NCBI RefSeq assembly: GCF_026226775.1
Contig: NZ_JAKKOD010000001.1
Location: 620,001 to 684,000 of the forward strand
Length of the DNA: 64,000 nucleotides
Reading direction: 5' to 3'
DNA from: Avibacterium sp. 21-586
GTDB lineage: Bacteria > Pseudomonadota > Gammaproteobacteria > Enterobacterales > Pasteurellaceae
Made by a program: the position numbers and the translations under genes. Shown piece by piece: positions 14,751 to 25,580 of the stretch; the first letter of the stretch is position 1; each line of letters begins with the position of its first letter. The notes beneath the pieces were generated by a model. It did not search any database and was not told the DNA's origin. It saw only the letters and a program-made list of their open reading frames with translations.

Positions 14751-17700
14751 ATGCAGGTCACAAGAAGAAAGTTCTTTAAGATCTGTGCAGGAGGTATGGC
14801 AGGGACGTCTGCGGCGATGCTGGGCTTTGCTCCAGCAACGGCTTTAGCAGCTCCTCGCGAATACAAGTTATTACGCGGTAAAGAAACCCGTAATACCTGC
14901 ACCTATTGTGCCGTAGGCTGTGGTATGTTGTTATACAGCTTAGGTGATGGCGCAAAAAATAGCGTGGGTAAACTTTATCACATTGAAGGAGACCCCGATC
15001 ATCCAGTAAGCCGTGGAGCGCTTTGTCCGAAAGGGGCAGGTGCATTGGATTATGTAAACAGCCCACGCCGTGTGAAATACCCTGAAGTACGTGAAGCCGG
15101 TTCAAGCGAGTGGAAACGTATTTCTTGGGAAGAAGCCATTGAGCGTATCGCTAAGCATATGAAAGCAGACCGTGATGCCAACTTTGTGTTAAATAATGAA
15201 AACGGCACGCCTGTTAATCGTTGGATGACCGCTGGTTTCTTAGCAGGTTCCGCCTGTAGTAATGAAACAGGTATCTTAACGCAAAAATTTGTACGCTCAC
15301 TCGGTATGATTTATACCGACAACCAAGCGAGTATCTGACACGGACCAACGGTAGCAAGTCTTGCTCCATCATTTGGTCGCGGTGCGATGACCAACCACTG
15401 GGTTGATATTAAAAATTCTGATTTAGTTATTGTAATGGGCGGTAACGCAGCGGAAGCTCACCCTGTTGGGTTCCGTTGGGCGATTGAAGCAAAAAAACAA
15501 AATGGTGCGAAGTTAATGGTGGTTGATCCACGCTTTAACCGTACAGCTTCAGTTGCAGATATTTATATGCCATTGCGTTCTGGGACAGATATTGCATTTT
15601 TATCTGGCGTTATTCGTTATTTATTAGAAAAAGATCAAATCCAACACGAATACGTTAGACATTATACGAATGCGGCATTCCTCGTTGATGAGAACTTCAA
15701 GTTTGAAGACGGTTTGTTCTCAGGTTATGATCCTGAAACACGCAAATATGATCGTTCAACTTGGCGTTATCAATTTGATGCGGAAGGTCAGCCTATTCGT
15801 GATCTGACCTTACAACACCCTCGTTGCGTGATTAATCTGTTAAAAGATCACGTTTCTCGTTATACCCCTGAAATGGTAGAACGTATCACTGGTACACCAC
15901 AAAAAAGCTTCTTAAAATTCTGTGAAGAAATTGCCAAAACCTCTGCACCTGACAAAGCTGCAACCTTTATGTACGCATTAGGTTGGACTCAACATACTGT
16001 GGGTTCACAAAATATTCGTACAATGGCGATGATCCAGTTATTACTCGGTAATATCGGGGTTTCTGGCGGTGGTGTAAATGCGTTGCGTGGACACTCAAAT
16101 GTACAAGGGATTACGGATTTAGGTTTATTCCCACATATGTTACCGGGTTATATCCCATTGCCAACAGAAGCGGATACCAGTTTAGAAAACTTCCTAAACC
16201 GTATTACACCAAAAACAATGATGAAAGATCAGGTAAACTACTGGCAAAATACGCCGAAATTTATGGTAAGTATGCTGAAAACCTTCTTTGGTGAAAAAGC
16301 GACAGCAGAAAATGAGTTCGGCTACCATTATTTACCAAAATTGCCGAAAGGTGGTATGGATCAAATGCGCTACATTGATGAAATGTATCAAGGTCGCGTA
16401 AATGGTTATTTCTGCCAAGGAATGAATCCTGTTGCCTCTTATCCAAACTCAGGCAAAATCATCAAGGCCCTAAGTAATTTGAAATACTTGGTAATTATGG
16501 ATCCGTTAATTACAGATACCTCTGAATTTTGGAAAAATTACGGTGAATTTAATGATGTGAAAACAGAAGAAATTCAAACCGAAGTATTCCGCTTACCAAC
16601 CACTTGTTTTGTAGAAGAACACGGCTCAATCGCCAACTCTGGCCGTTGGTTACAATGGCACTGGAAAGCTGTTGATGCCCCATTTGAAGCGAAAAGTGAT
16701 GGCGAAATTCTTTCTGAATTAAGAGCAGCACTAATCGAGCTTTACCATAAAGAAGGTGGTGTATCACTCGATAGCCTTGAAGCGATGAGTTGGAACTATG
16801 ACAATCCGCGCGAGCCAAAAGCAGAAGAAGTGGCGAAAGAAATGAACGGCTATGCCTTACAAGATCTCCTTGATGCCAACGGCAACGTGATCTTGAAAAA
16901 AGGTGAGCTACTTTCAAGTTTCGCACAAATGCGTGCTGATGGTAGCACTTCTGGTGCATGCTGGATTTATACCGGTCAATGGACACAAAAAGGTAACCAA
17001 ATGGCGAATCGTGATAACGCTGATCCATCTAACTTAGGTAACACCCTAGGCTGGGGCTTTGCGTGGCCAATGAACCGCCGTATTATCTATAATCGTGCAA
17101 GTGCGGATTTATCTGGTAAACCTTGGAATCCAAAACGCCAGTTGATTAAATGGAATGGCAAAAACTGGAACTATGTGGACGTGGCAGACTTCGGTACAGC
17201 ACCACCAAATAGTCCTACCCTACCATTTATTATGCAACCTGAAGGGGTAAGTGGTTTATTCGTGCGTGAACGTATGGCTGATGGCCCATTCCCAGAGCAT
17301 TATGAGCCAATTGAAACGCCAATTGGTACGAACCCATTACACCCAAATGTGGTATCAAGTCCTGTTGCACGTATTTTAGAAAGTGATAAAGCAGATATTG
17401 GTACTTCTACGGAGTTCCCTTATGTCGGTACAACTTATCGTCTAACAGAACATTTCCACTTCTGGACGAAAAACGTGTTGCTCAATGTAATTGCTCAGCC
17501 AGAACAATTTGTTGAAATTGGTGAAGCACTTGCAAAAGAGAAAGGTATCAATAATGGCGACTATGTCAAAGTTACCTCAAAACGTGGCTATATTAAAGCT
17601 GTTGCCGTGGTAACAAAACGTATTCGTCCACTCACTGCCGATGGCAAAGCCGTACATACCGTAGGTATCCCAATTCACTGGGGCTTTAGTGGTATCGGTA

Positions 17701-17807
17701 AACAAGGTTTCTTTGCCAATAATCTAACCATTCGCGCAGGCGATGCGAATACACAAACACCAGAATCAAAATGTATGTTGGTAAATATTGAGAAAGTGGG
17801 GGCATAA
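14751..17807 (+). CDS. fdnG: Formate dehydrogenase alpha subunit, selenoprotein
   Basis: A 1018-residue molybdopterin selenoenzyme that oxidises formate in the periplasm. A TGA at 15336-15338 (codon 196) splits the naive reading frame, but the frame continues ([27 protein letters not shown]) exactly as in E. coli FdnG, whose selenocysteine is also residue 196. A Tat signal RRKFFK opens the protein, followed by Cys residues for a 4Fe-4S cluster ([12 protein letters not shown]...CPKGA). It is called fdxG in H. influenzae. First gene of the fdn operon; GGAG ribosome site. Confidence 0.97.
15336..15377 (+). promoter_or_regulatory. UGA selenocysteine codon and SECIS hairpin
   Basis: TGA at 15336-15338 is followed by ACCAA (15344-15348) pairing with TTGGT (15373-15377), and an apical AGCAA (15353-15357) pairing with TTGCT (15361-15365) across loop GTC. 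Position and shape match bacterial SECIS elements bound by SelB, so selA/selB/selC/selD must exist elsewhere in the genome. Confidence 0.88.
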
Positions 17808-17808
17808 T

Positions 17809-18732
17809 ATGGGAAATATTCAATCACAAGATATTATTAAAGCCTCTGCAACATCGGGATTAACACCACCACCTCACGCACGGGATCACCAGCTTGAGGT
17901 GGCGAAACTGATTGATGTAACCACTTGTATCGGCTGTAAAGCCTGCCAAGTGGCTTGTTCAGAATGGAATGACATTCGTGCTGAACCAGAAAAATGTATT
18001 GGCTCATACGATAACCCGATCGATCTCAATGCCAAGGCCTGGACGGTGATGAAATTCAACGAAGTTGAAGAAAATGATCGTTTAGAGTGGCTAATTCGTA
18101 AAGATGGCTGTATGCACTGCAGTGAACCGGGCTGTTTAAAATCTTGTCCTTCACCAGGGGCGATTATTCAGTATGCAAACGGGATCGTAGATTTCCAATC
18201 TGATAAATGTATCGGTTGTGGTTACTGTATCGCAGGTTGTCCATTCAATATTCCAAGAATGAACCCTGAAGATAACCGTGTGTACAAATGTACGCTTTGT
18301 GTAGATCGTGTGACTGTAGGTCAAGAACCAGCCTGTGTGAAAACCTGCCCAACAGGTGCTATTCATTTCGGTACAAAAGAAGAAATGAAAAACTATGCAG
18401 AAACCCGTATTGCGGATCTCAAATCTCGTGGTTACGAAAATGCAGGACTGTACGATCCGGAAGGCGTGGGTGGCACACACGTGATGTACGTGTTACATCA
18501 CGCAGATAAACCGGAGCTTTACTCTGGCTTACCAAAAGATCCACAAATTGACGTTACCGTGAAATTATGGAAAGACGTATTGAAACCAGTTGCAGCAGTG
18601 GCAATGGGAGGCTTAGTACTTTCTGAAATTGCGCACTATCTTGCAGTTGGTCCACATACGGAAGATATAGAAGAACATGAAGAAGTCGTGCCAGAAGATG
18701 AACAAGCACATAAAGGAGGCGAAAATGAGTAA
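17809..18732 (+). CDS. fdxH: Formate dehydrogenase iron-sulfur beta subunit
   Basis: A 307-residue protein carrying four 4Fe-4S clusters: Cys motifs at [37 protein letters not shown] and [22 protein letters not shown] single transmembrane helix ([22 protein letters not shown]) near the C terminus anchors it. It passes electrons from FdnG to the cytochrome subunit. I start at MGNIQSQD, one base after the fdnG stop, with GGGGG as ribosome site; an upstream ATG at 17788 inside fdnG is less likely. Confidence 0.96.
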   Translation: MGNIQSQDIIKASATSGLTPPPHARDHQLEVAKLIDVTTCIGCKACQVACSEWNDIRAEPEKCIGSYDNPIDLNAKAWTVMKFNEVEENDRLEWLIRKDGCMHCSEPGCLKSCPSPGAIIQYANGIVDFQSDKCIGCGYCIAGCPFNIPRMNPEDNRVYKCTLCVDRVTVGQEPACVKTCPTGAIHFGTKEEMKNYAETRIADLKSRGYENAGLYDPEGVGGTHVMYVLHHADKPELYSGLPKDPQIDVTVKLWKDVLKPVAAVAMGGLVLSEIAHYLAVGPHTEDIEEHEEVVPEDEQAHKGGENE

Positions 18733-19411
18733 AGTTAAGATCAGCAACGATCAACGAGTTATTCGCCATAAATTACCTGCGCGCTTAAGTCACTGGTTAC
18801 TTGTAATCTGTTTCTTCACCACAGGCTTATCAGGGCTTGCATTTTTCTTTCCTGATTTTGCTTGGCTAACAGAAATTTTAGGTAATCCAAGAATTGCCCG
18901 TTTTATCCACCCATTCACAGGGATAGTAATGTTTATTGCCTTTATCAACCTTTGCTTGATTTACTGGCCTCACAACATTCCTGAAAGAAATGACTGGGTA
19001 TGGCTAAAAAATATTAAAGAAGTCTTAAAAGGCAACGAACATGCCGTTTCAGACAACGGAAAATATAATTTAGGCCAAAAAATGCTATTCTGGACCTTAA
19101 TCCTTGCAATGATTACCCTATTAGCAACAGGAATTATTATGTGGCGACAATATTTCTCCCATAATTTCCCGATTCCTGTCATTCGCATTGCAATTTTACT
19201 TCACTCTGCTAGTGCCTTTATGCTTTTTACCGGTATTATGGTACATATATATATGGCATTCTGGGTGAAAGGTTCTATTCGTGGAATGGTTGAAGGTTGG
19301 GTAACGGTACGCTGGGCGAAAAAACATCACCCGCGCTGGTTCCGTGAAGACATTCTACCTGAACTGGAAAAAGAAGCCGCAGAAAAAGCGAAAGAAAAGC
19401 ATGTTAAATAA
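18725..19411 (+). CDS. fdnI: Formate dehydrogenase cytochrome b556 gamma subunit
   Basis: A 228-residue integral membrane protein with four hydrophobic segments. Heme-ligand His residues are expected in the [22 protein letters not shown] and [20 protein letters not shown] segments. It gives formate-derived electrons to (mena)quinone. ATG lies in an 8-base overlap with fdxH (ATGAGTAA) with a GGAGG ribosome site, so the start is firm. The upstream in-frame ATGs lie in fdxH and are rejected. Confidence 0.95.
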   Translation: MSKVKISNDQRVIRHKLPARLSHWLLVICFFTTGLSGLAFFFPDFAWLTEILGNPRIARFIHPFTGIVMFIAFINLCLIYWPHNIPERNDWVWLKNIKEVLKGNEHAVSDNGKYNLGQKMLFWTLILAMITLLATGIIMWRQYFSHNFPIPVIRIAILLHSASAFMLFTGIMVHIYMAFWVKGSIRGMVEGWVTVRWAKKHHPRWFREDILPELEKEAAEKAKEKHVK

Positions 19412-19422
19412 TTAACAATGGT

Positions 19423-19470
19423 AAAGTGCGGTGGTTTTTTGCAAAATTTTGCAAATTTACACCGCACTTT
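19423..19470 (+). terminator. Inverted uptake-signal pair after fdnI
   Basis: AAAGTGCGGT (19423-19432) and ACCGCACTTT (19461-19470) face each other and would form a stem in RNA, with an inner palindrome GCAAAATTTTGC in the loop. Facing uptake sequences often double as terminators in Pasteurellaceae. It lies between fdnI and fdhE. Confidence 0.6.
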
Positions 19471-19498
19471 CTTTATTGACAAAAGTTGGTTAAAAATT

Positions 19499-20407
19499 AT
19501 GAGTATAAAAATACTGCCAAAAGATGAAATTGTACAAGCTGCCAGCTCTTTTCATCACCCTATTCTTTTATTTTCCAACCCGAAAAATCTTTACCAACGC
19601 CGTGCCGAACGTTTACGTTCTTTGGCCGACAATCATCCTATGGCTGATTACCTTAACTTCGCCGCTAATATTGTAGATTGCCAACTTGCACTATTAAACG
19701 AACAGCCTGTTACGCAAAAAATTGAAATCAGTACGGAAACAAACGTTCCCCTTGACATAACAAAATGGCAACGTGATCCGCAATGGCGAATCTTGCTACA
19801 GGCGTTACTCAATAAAATGAAAAATACTGGCAATGAGAGCGTTCAAGGTACTATTGAAAATTTAGAAAAAGCCTCTGACAGTGAGCTTGAAGAGCTTGCC
19901 GATAAACTACTTGCTCAACAATTTTCTGATGTAAGTAGCGACAAAGCCTTATTTATTTGGGCAGCACTTTCCCTTTATTGGATTCAGCTTGCACAGCAAT
20001 TACCACAAAATAGTAAAATGGAAAGCGGTGAACATCTTCATCTTTGCCCTGTGTGCAATGCCCCACCTACAGCAAGTGTGGTGCATTTTGGATCGGAGCA
20101 AGGCTTACGTTATGTGCATTGCTCCTTATGCGAAAGTGAATGGAATGTAGTACGTAGCAAATGCACGAATTGTAATCACACTGGAAAATTGGATTATTGG
20201 TCAATCGATAGCGAGTCAGCCCCAGTTAAAGCCGAAAGTTGTGGTGATTGTCATAGCTACCTAAAAATGATGTATCAAGAAAAAGATCCTTATGTGGAAG
20301 CCATTGCCGATGATCTGGCGAGCATCTATCTTGATATCGAAATGGAAGAAAAAGGCCTTGCACGCAGTGGTTTAAATCCTTTTATGTTTCCAAATAAAGG
20401 AGAATAA
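19499..20407 (+). CDS. fdhE: Formate dehydrogenase accessory protein FdhE
   Basis: A 302-residue cytosolic protein needed for assembly of active formate dehydrogenase. The C-terminal part has four CxxC pairs ([32 protein letters not shown]) that form rubredoxin-like metal sites. I start at [11 protein letters not shown]; the longer frame reading through the uptake-signal hairpin is unlikely. It is the last gene of the formate dehydrogenase group. Confidence 0.93.
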   Translation: MSIKILPKDEIVQAASSFHHPILLFSNPKNLYQRRAERLRSLADNHPMADYLNFAANIVDCQLALLNEQPVTQKIEISTETNVPLDITKWQRDPQWRILLQALLNKMKNTGNESVQGTIENLEKASDSELEELADKLLAQQFSDVSSDKALFIWAALSLYWIQLAQQLPQNSKMESGEHLHLCPVCNAPPTASVVHFGSEQGLRYVHCSLCESEWNVVRSKCTNCNHTGKLDYWSIDSESAPVKAESCGDCHSYLKMMYQEKDPYVEAIADDLASIYLDIEMEEKGLARSGLNPFMFPNKGE

Positions 20408-20440
20408 AGGAAGAATAGCCCAGTCTTATTTCTAATAAAA

Positions 20441-20469
20441 AACGAGCAAGAAAAAACTACCTGCTCGTT
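20441..20469. terminator. Bidirectional terminator fdhE / gloC
   Basis: AACGAGCA (20441-20448) pairs with TGCTCGTT (20462-20469), flanked by A-rich sequence on one side and T-rich on the other. It serves the two convergent genes. Confidence 0.8.
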
Positions 20470-20475
20470 TTCATT

Positions 20476-21111
20476 TTATAAGTTAGCCAAAAAAGGATTA
20501 CTTTTCTTTTCTTGACCGATGGTGGTATAACCACCATGTCCAGGAATAATCACCATTTCATCTGCGAGTGGATACAATTTGTCTTTAATACTATCCAATA
20601 ATGTTTGATGATCACCACCTGGTAAATCTGTTCTTCCTACTGAGTTTTGAAACAATACATCGCCAGTAAAAGCAACATTTTTAGCCTTTTCAATAAACCC
20701 AATATGACCTGGACTATGTCCAGGTAGATGTAATACATCAAAGGTAAAATCACCCACCTCAATTACATCACCTTCATTGAGCCAGTGATCAGGTAAAAAT
20801 GCTTTTAATTCAAATAGCAAGCCAAAACGTTCAGCCTGCTGTGGAAGGCCTTCAAACCAATATTTATCCGCTTGGTGTGCACCAAAAATTTCAACAGCAA
20901 AGTGATGTTTTAATTTTTCTGCCGCCCCAATATGATCTAAATGTCCATGAGTAAGCAGAATGGATTTTAAATTTAATCCTAGCTCTTCAATACGTTTAAC
21001 TAATTTATCCGCTTCTCCACCTGGATCAATAATTGCTGCAATTTTTTCATCATCATAAATTAATGAACAATTTTGCTGGAAAGGCGTAACAGGGATAATT
21101 TCGATATTCAT
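20476..21111 (-). CDS. gloC: Type II glyoxalase-like metallohydrolase GloC (YcbL)
   Basis: A 211-residue metallo-beta-lactamase fold enzyme. The metal-binding THGHLDHIG motif, GHSPGHIGF, FTGDVLF and the final PGHGGYTTIG are all present. YcbL-type enzymes hydrolyse S-lactoylglutathione, the last step of methylglyoxal detoxification. The gene order ldtD-mepK-gloC is the same as E. coli ycbB-ycbK-ycbL. A strong hairpin separates it from mepK, so it may have its own promoter. Confidence 0.88.
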   Translation of the reverse strand: MNIEIIPVTPFQQNCSLIYDDEKIAAIIDPGGEADKLVKRIEELGLNLKSILLTHGHLDHIGAAEKLKHHFAVEIFGAHQADKYWFEGLPQQAERFGLLFELKAFLPDHWLNEGDVIEVGDFTFDVLHLPGHSPGHIGFIEKAKNVAFTGDVLFQNSVGRTDLPGGDHQTLLDSIKDKLYPLADEMVIIPGHGGYTTIGQEKKSNPFLANL

Positions 21112-21144
21112 TTTATTTCCTTTTTATATGCTCTTTAAAACGAT

Positions 21145-21168
21145 AAAACCGCAATCACTTGCGGTTTT
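21145..21168 (-). terminator. Terminator after mepK
   Basis: A perfect 10-bp stem AAAACCGCAA/TTGCGGTTTT (21145-21154 with 21159-21168) with a four-base loop, between mepK and gloC. Confidence 0.82.
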
Positions 21169-21188
21169 ATGTGATGATTAGAATAAAA

Positions 21189-21749
21189 TCAACTTCCACG
21201 CCAAGTACGCACAGGACCTGTATCAATATGGACAAAATTACTTCTTGGATAATAGCCTACTCCACCATTATTTAAACTTTCTGCAGCTCGCTTTACTCTA
21301 GCAAGTGGTATGCCATCAATTCGAAAATCGATCGCCTGACCACGAATATGGTAACTATTACTCGCAACCCCACGACTTCTACGATGCATGGCGGCGTTAC
21401 TTGCTGGAGAACGATAACCACAAATAATTTGGATTTCTACATTGTGCAATCCTAAATTATTCTGGATTTGATAAAACTTAGTAAACAATCTAGGATCCAT
21501 TCTATGGACACTATTATTACGCTTATCCCGTAACAAGTAATCTAACTTCTTTAAATTATTAGCAGAAAATCCTTGAGAAAAACTAAACTCCCCACTGAAA
21601 GTATCGCCTGTATTAATATTTCTAAAACGTAAAATTCTTGGTTTCTGTGTTGAAAAGGCGGCTAATAAAACATTAGGTACTAATGATACACCTAAAGCAA
21701 TACCTCCCAAAGATAACCATTTTCGACGGGGCTTATTAACGCTATTCAT
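21189..21749 (-). CDS. mepK: Murein endopeptidase MepK (YcbK)
   Basis: A 186-residue M15-type peptidase that cuts meso-DAP cross-links (and DAP-DAP bonds) in peptidoglycan. The N terminus has a Tat-like RRKWLSLGG followed by a hydrophobic segment. Zinc ligands are in the SYHIRGQAIDFRIDG (H..D) and NFVHIDTGPVRTW parts. I start at ATG 21749 (MNSVNKPRRK) because GAG is eight bases upstream; the ATG at 21755 is too close to it. It lies beside ldtD, which makes the 3-3 cross-links MepK can cleave. Confidence 0.9.
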   Translation of the reverse strand: MNSVNKPRRKWLSLGGIALGVSLVPNVLLAAFSTQKPRILRFRNINTGDTFSGEFSFSQGFSANNLKKLDYLLRDKRNNSVHRMDPRLFTKFYQIQNNLGLHNVEIQIICGYRSPASNAAMHRRSRGVASNSYHIRGQAIDFRIDGIPLARVKRAAESLNNGGVGYYPRSNFVHIDTGPVRTWRGS

Positions 21750-21845
21750 ATACATTACTCAATTTAACTTTATAATACTTATTTCTCTTAGTCCATATCA
21801 TATTGAATTAGTTCAATAAAATTGATTAAAAATAAGAAATAATCA

Positions 21846-23357
21846 TTACATTAAATATTTTTTTACCGCACTCCAATTTATATAGCTAAGATTTGGAACA
21901 GAGTCATACCCATAAATATCTGGCAAAGAGTATATTTTTCCGCCATCAACCCACGTTGTTACATAATATAAATACACAGGATTAGTTGAGCGAATATTAG
22001 CAGAAGCGGTCTTCTTACTGCTTAATACTTTATTTTTCCGCTCTTGCGTCCAACCAGCTTCTTTTAACAAAATAGTGGCTAATTGATCGGACTGTTGAAC
22101 ACGAACACACCCAGAACTCAAGGCACGATCTTTCTTACTAAACAAATTATGATTTGGCGTATCATGTAAATAAATCGCATCAGTACTTGGCATATTAAAT
22201 TTATAATTACCTAATGCACTATCTCCTGGAGCTTGACGAATACGATAAGGAAATTTAGCCCCAATTGCAGCCCAATTGATAGAATACGGATCAATAGTTC
22301 TTCCTGAGCTATCTGTAATAGTGTACCCATTACGAGCAACATAACCTGGATCTCGTTTAATTTTTGGTACAAGATCTTCATTGACTAAACGTGTTGTAGG
22401 AGTCCAAGGTGGATTAACTACAACGTTACTTAATTTACTATACATAACAGGTGTCTTACGAGCTTGCTTACCCACAATTACTCTCGAATTTAAGAGCAAC
22501 TTACCATCACGATAGTAATTAAGCTGATAACTTGGAATATTAACAAAGATTCCATTGATAAATTCAGGAATAATTCTCAAACGTTGGACATTAATTGCCA
22601 ATTTATAAATTTGTCTACTCTCATTCTTGCCTGATGCGATAAGCGCTTCTAATTGATGTAATGTTTGGCGATATAAAGAGTTTTTACCCGACAACTCACT
22701 AATAAAAGCAAAATGCGATCCATCTTTCACTGCACCTAGCCAAAGCTGAATGTCCTGTTCCGTAGGTTCACTTGCTTTATAAGCATTCGCACTATAAAGC
22801 CAGCGTTGTGCAGAATTCAAAGCATTCTTACTGTAAAAAAGATAATCTAAAAAAGCATCAGTTAATAAAATATCACGCACAAGGGGATCTTGATTCTCCG
22901 TTTTATAAATGCGATCTAAATTTTGTGCAGATTGTCTAGAAATACCGCTAGCAACTAATGCCGCATAATCGCGCAAAAACTGCTTTTCAGCTTTCTTATC
23001 TTCCCATAATAGAACATAATCATTTTGCGTATAAATCTTAGCAATTCTAGATTTAAATTGTAATGATTGTGTACCAATGATATCTGTCAAACGCTGTTCA
23101 GAACGCTCCTGTTGCTCGGCATTAAGACGATTATCTTCCGCCATACGCTCGGCAGTCAATTTATCTGCAACAACCTGTTTTTCGAGAAGTAATTGTTCAT
23201 TAGTTAATTTGACCTTTTTTACAATACCCGATTCGGCGGGCATTGAAGAAATCACTGGAGCGGCTTGTGTCTGTGTTGCCAACACATTTCCAACATAAGC
23301 ATAAGACGTCAATAAAGTTGCTACTTTGACTAACTTAAATGAAGTCATCTTTAACAT
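21846..23357 (-). CDS. ldtD: L,D-transpeptidase LdtD (YcbB)
   Basis: A 503-residue periplasmic enzyme that makes 3-3 cross-links in peptidoglycan. It has a signal peptide, a Glu/Lys-rich segment (about 40-90), a scaffold and peptidoglycan-binding part, and the YkuD catalytic domain in the C-terminal third. The active site motif HDTPNHNLFSKKDRALSSGCVRV includes catalytic Cys417. The peptidoglycan-binding part has NVQRLRIIPEFINGIFVNIPSYQLNYYRDG. E. coli LdtD is about 615 residues, so the capping and N-terminal parts are shorter here. Ribosome site AAGGA. Confidence 0.92.
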   Translation of the reverse strand: MLKMTSFKLVKVATLLTSYAYVGNVLATQTQAAPVISSMPAESGIVKKVKLTNEQLLLEKQVVADKLTAERMAEDNRLNAEQQERSEQRLTDIIGTQSLQFKSRIAKIYTQNDYVLLWEDKKAEKQFLRDYAALVASGISRQSAQNLDRIYKTENQDPLVRDILLTDAFLDYLFYSKNALNSAQRWLYSANAYKASEPTEQDIQLWLGAVKDGSHFAFISELSGKNSLYRQTLHQLEALIASGKNESRQIYKLAINVQRLRIIPEFINGIFVNIPSYQLNYYRDGKLLLNSRVIVGKQARKTPVMYSKLSNVVVNPPWTPTTRLVNEDLVPKIKRDPGYVARNGYTITDSSGRTIDPYSINWAAIGAKFPYRIRQAPGDSALGNYKFNMPSTDAIYLHDTPNHNLFSKKDRALSSGCVRVQQSDQLATILLKEAGWTQERKNKVLSSKKTASANIRSTNPVYLYYVTTWVDGGKIYSLPDIYGYDSVPNLSYINWSAVKKYLM

Positions 23358-23495
23358 ATTTGAGTCCTTAAATTGAAAGTTTATTATTGTAATTAAAATC
23401 TATACAAGCAATTATACCATTACAAATATTAGGCAATAAATATTCAATCCTAACAATAAGTACAGCAATATTTTATTCAAAATGATAAAATTCTT

Positions 23496-25538
23496 TTATG
23501 GGTTTGATAAATCACTTGCTTTTTTAGTATAAAATGAAACCAAATCTGCAGCCATATGTTCGGCTTCTTTCAAGGCAAAATCAGGCGCCTCATAATCTTT
23601 AGGTAATTTATCTAAATCTTGTATTGGCTTTTTGCCTTCGCGTTTAAAGCGTTCATTAAGATCTTTTAAGCGCTTAGCATCATCCTTATCATTTTCAGCT
23701 TTCCGCTTGTCATAATTTAATGATAAAAACTTACGCGCACGACGTTCTTCAAGTATCTTAAGATTTTCATTCAAGACGATAAATTCAGGATCTTTTGCCA
23801 TTCGAGCAATATGAATAGGCTCTAATTTCTCAACCGCTTCTCTTGCTTTACCCTGCTCTGAATAAGTGGCAGGGGGAATTTTATCCCAAGGCAAAGCATT
23901 ATCTTCTTTTTCTTCACCATATTCTTTCATATCAATTAAGGAAGGAAAAGTAATATCCGGTTTAACCCCTTTTAATTGAGTACTTCCCCCATTAATACGA
24001 TAAAATTTTTGAATGGTATACTGGATTAACCCCAATGGCTTATCATTTAAATCATAAATAAAATTGAGTGAATTGCTACGTTGAACGGTCCCTTTCCCAA
24101 AGGTATTTTGCCCGATTATAATACCACGATTATAATCTTGAATTGCTGCGGCAAATATTTCTGACGCAGAAGCACTAAATCTATCAACCATTACCAATAG
24201 TGGACCTTTATACACTTGCTCAACATCTGGATCTTCATGAATACGAATTCTCTGATAAGCATCGCGTACTTGAACAACTGGACCATCACTAATAAATAAT
24301 CCGGTGAGCTCAACAGCCTCACCTAATGCACCACCACCATTTTCGCGCAAATCAATAATTAATCCTTGTGCTTTTTTATCCTTTGTTTCTTTCAACAGTT
24401 TTCTTACATCATCTGTTAATCCAATGTAAAAGCCAGGAATTTTTATGACTGCGATTTGTTTACCATCAACTTTATTCAAGGTCAATTTAGCCGCTTGATC
24501 CTCCAGACGAACACGATCTCGGACTAAAGTGACAATATGATTCTTTCCCCCTTTCTCGGGTTCAATTTCTAAACGAACTTTAGTACCTTTTTTTCCCTTA
24601 ATTTTTTCAATAACATCATCTAAACGCCAACCAACTACATCAACAATTGGGCCTTTAGCTTGTCCAACACCAACAATTTTATCACCAGCTTTAATTTTTT
24701 TACTACGATCTGCTGGCGCGCCTTTAACCAGAGATTTTACTACTGTTTCTCCGGTTTCTTCTGTTTGCAAGGTTGCGCCAATTCCCTCTAAGGAAAGGTT
24801 CATCGTCTCATTAAAGCTCTTAGCTATTCTTGGTGCAAGATAGCTAGTATGAGGATCAATTTCACGAGCTAGTGCATTGAGATAAAGCTGAGTAATATCT
24901 TCTGCTTTAGTTTGGGTTAAACGACGAATAGATAAATTATAGCGTTTGACTAATGTTTTCTTAATTTCAGGCCATTTTTTGCCTTTTAATTTTAAGCTAA
25001 TTACATCATTTTTGACACGCTGTTGCCACAGTTTATTTAGTTCAGCTTCTGTTGTAGCCCAAGGAGATTTTTCACGATCAATTTCAATCTGATCATCTTG
25101 ACTTAAATCAGGCTCTTTATCTAATAAGGAAAGCGCATATTCATAACGTTCATAGCGTCTTTTCATCATTCTGTTATACATATCAAATGCAATATCTAAT
25201 TTACCCTGATTTAGTTGATCGCCAATCTTACCTGCATATTTCTGGCGCATTTCTACTATATCAGAATCTAAAAAGGTATTGCGATTACGATCTAAGCCTT
25301 TTAAGTAGCGATCAAAAATTCTTTGTGAAAACTCATTATCCAATTGAAATTTTTGATAGTGAGAATTAGTTAAACGTGCGGTTACACGTTTGGTTGCTAA
25401 TTGATGACTTTCATTATATTTGGGTAAAACAATATCAGAACTTTTTAACGTTGGTACAACAGCAAAACTGAGCTGGCTAGATAAAAACAAAGTACCAAGC
25501 ATAAAGACAAATTTGCTCTTGCTTTTATAAAATTTCAT
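23496..25538 (-). CDS. prc: Tail-specific periplasmic protease Prc
   Basis: A 680-residue S41 protease that degrades tagged periplasmic proteins and, with its adaptor, controls peptidoglycan hydrolases. It has a signal peptide, a helical N-terminal domain, a PDZ domain (around LEGIGATLQTEETGETVVKSLVKGAPADR) and the catalytic part with Ser in DRFSASASEIFAAAIQDY and Lys in NTFGKGTVQRS. I use ATG 25538 (ribosome site AGGA); the preceding in-frame TTG is rejected. The gene follows proQ, as in E. coli. Confidence 0.95.
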   Translation of the reverse strand: MKFYKSKSKFVFMLGTLFLSSQLSFAVVPTLKSSDIVLPKYNESHQLATKRVTARLTNSHYQKFQLDNEFSQRIFDRYLKGLDRNRNTFLDSDIVEMRQKYAGKIGDQLNQGKLDIAFDMYNRMMKRRYERYEYALSLLDKEPDLSQDDQIEIDREKSPWATTEAELNKLWQQRVKNDVISLKLKGKKWPEIKKTLVKRYNLSIRRLTQTKAEDITQLYLNALAREIDPHTSYLAPRIAKSFNETMNLSLEGIGATLQTEETGETVVKSLVKGAPADRSKKIKAGDKIVGVGQAKGPIVDVVGWRLDDVIEKIKGKKGTKVRLEIEPEKGGKNHIVTLVRDRVRLEDQAAKLTLNKVDGKQIAVIKIPGFYIGLTDDVRKLLKETKDKKAQGLIIDLRENGGGALGEAVELTGLFISDGPVVQVRDAYQRIRIHEDPDVEQVYKGPLLVMVDRFSASASEIFAAAIQDYNRGIIIGQNTFGKGTVQRSNSLNFIYDLNDKPLGLIQYTIQKFYRINGGSTQLKGVKPDITFPSLIDMKEYGEEKEDNALPWDKIPPATYSEQGKAREAVEKLEPIHIARMAKDPEFIVLNENLKILEERRARKFLSLNYDKRKAENDKDDAKRLKDLNERFKREGKKPIQDLDKLPKDYEAPDFALKEAEHMAADLVSFYTKKASDLSNP

Positions 25539-25580
25539 CAAACTTTCCTAATCAATTAAAGCAAAATAAAAAGCATATCA

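Noticed and set aside
14751-15338. Truncated formate dehydrogenase pseudogene
   Set aside because: The TGA is the conserved selenocysteine codon (residue 196) with a SECIS hairpin; downstream frame is intact.
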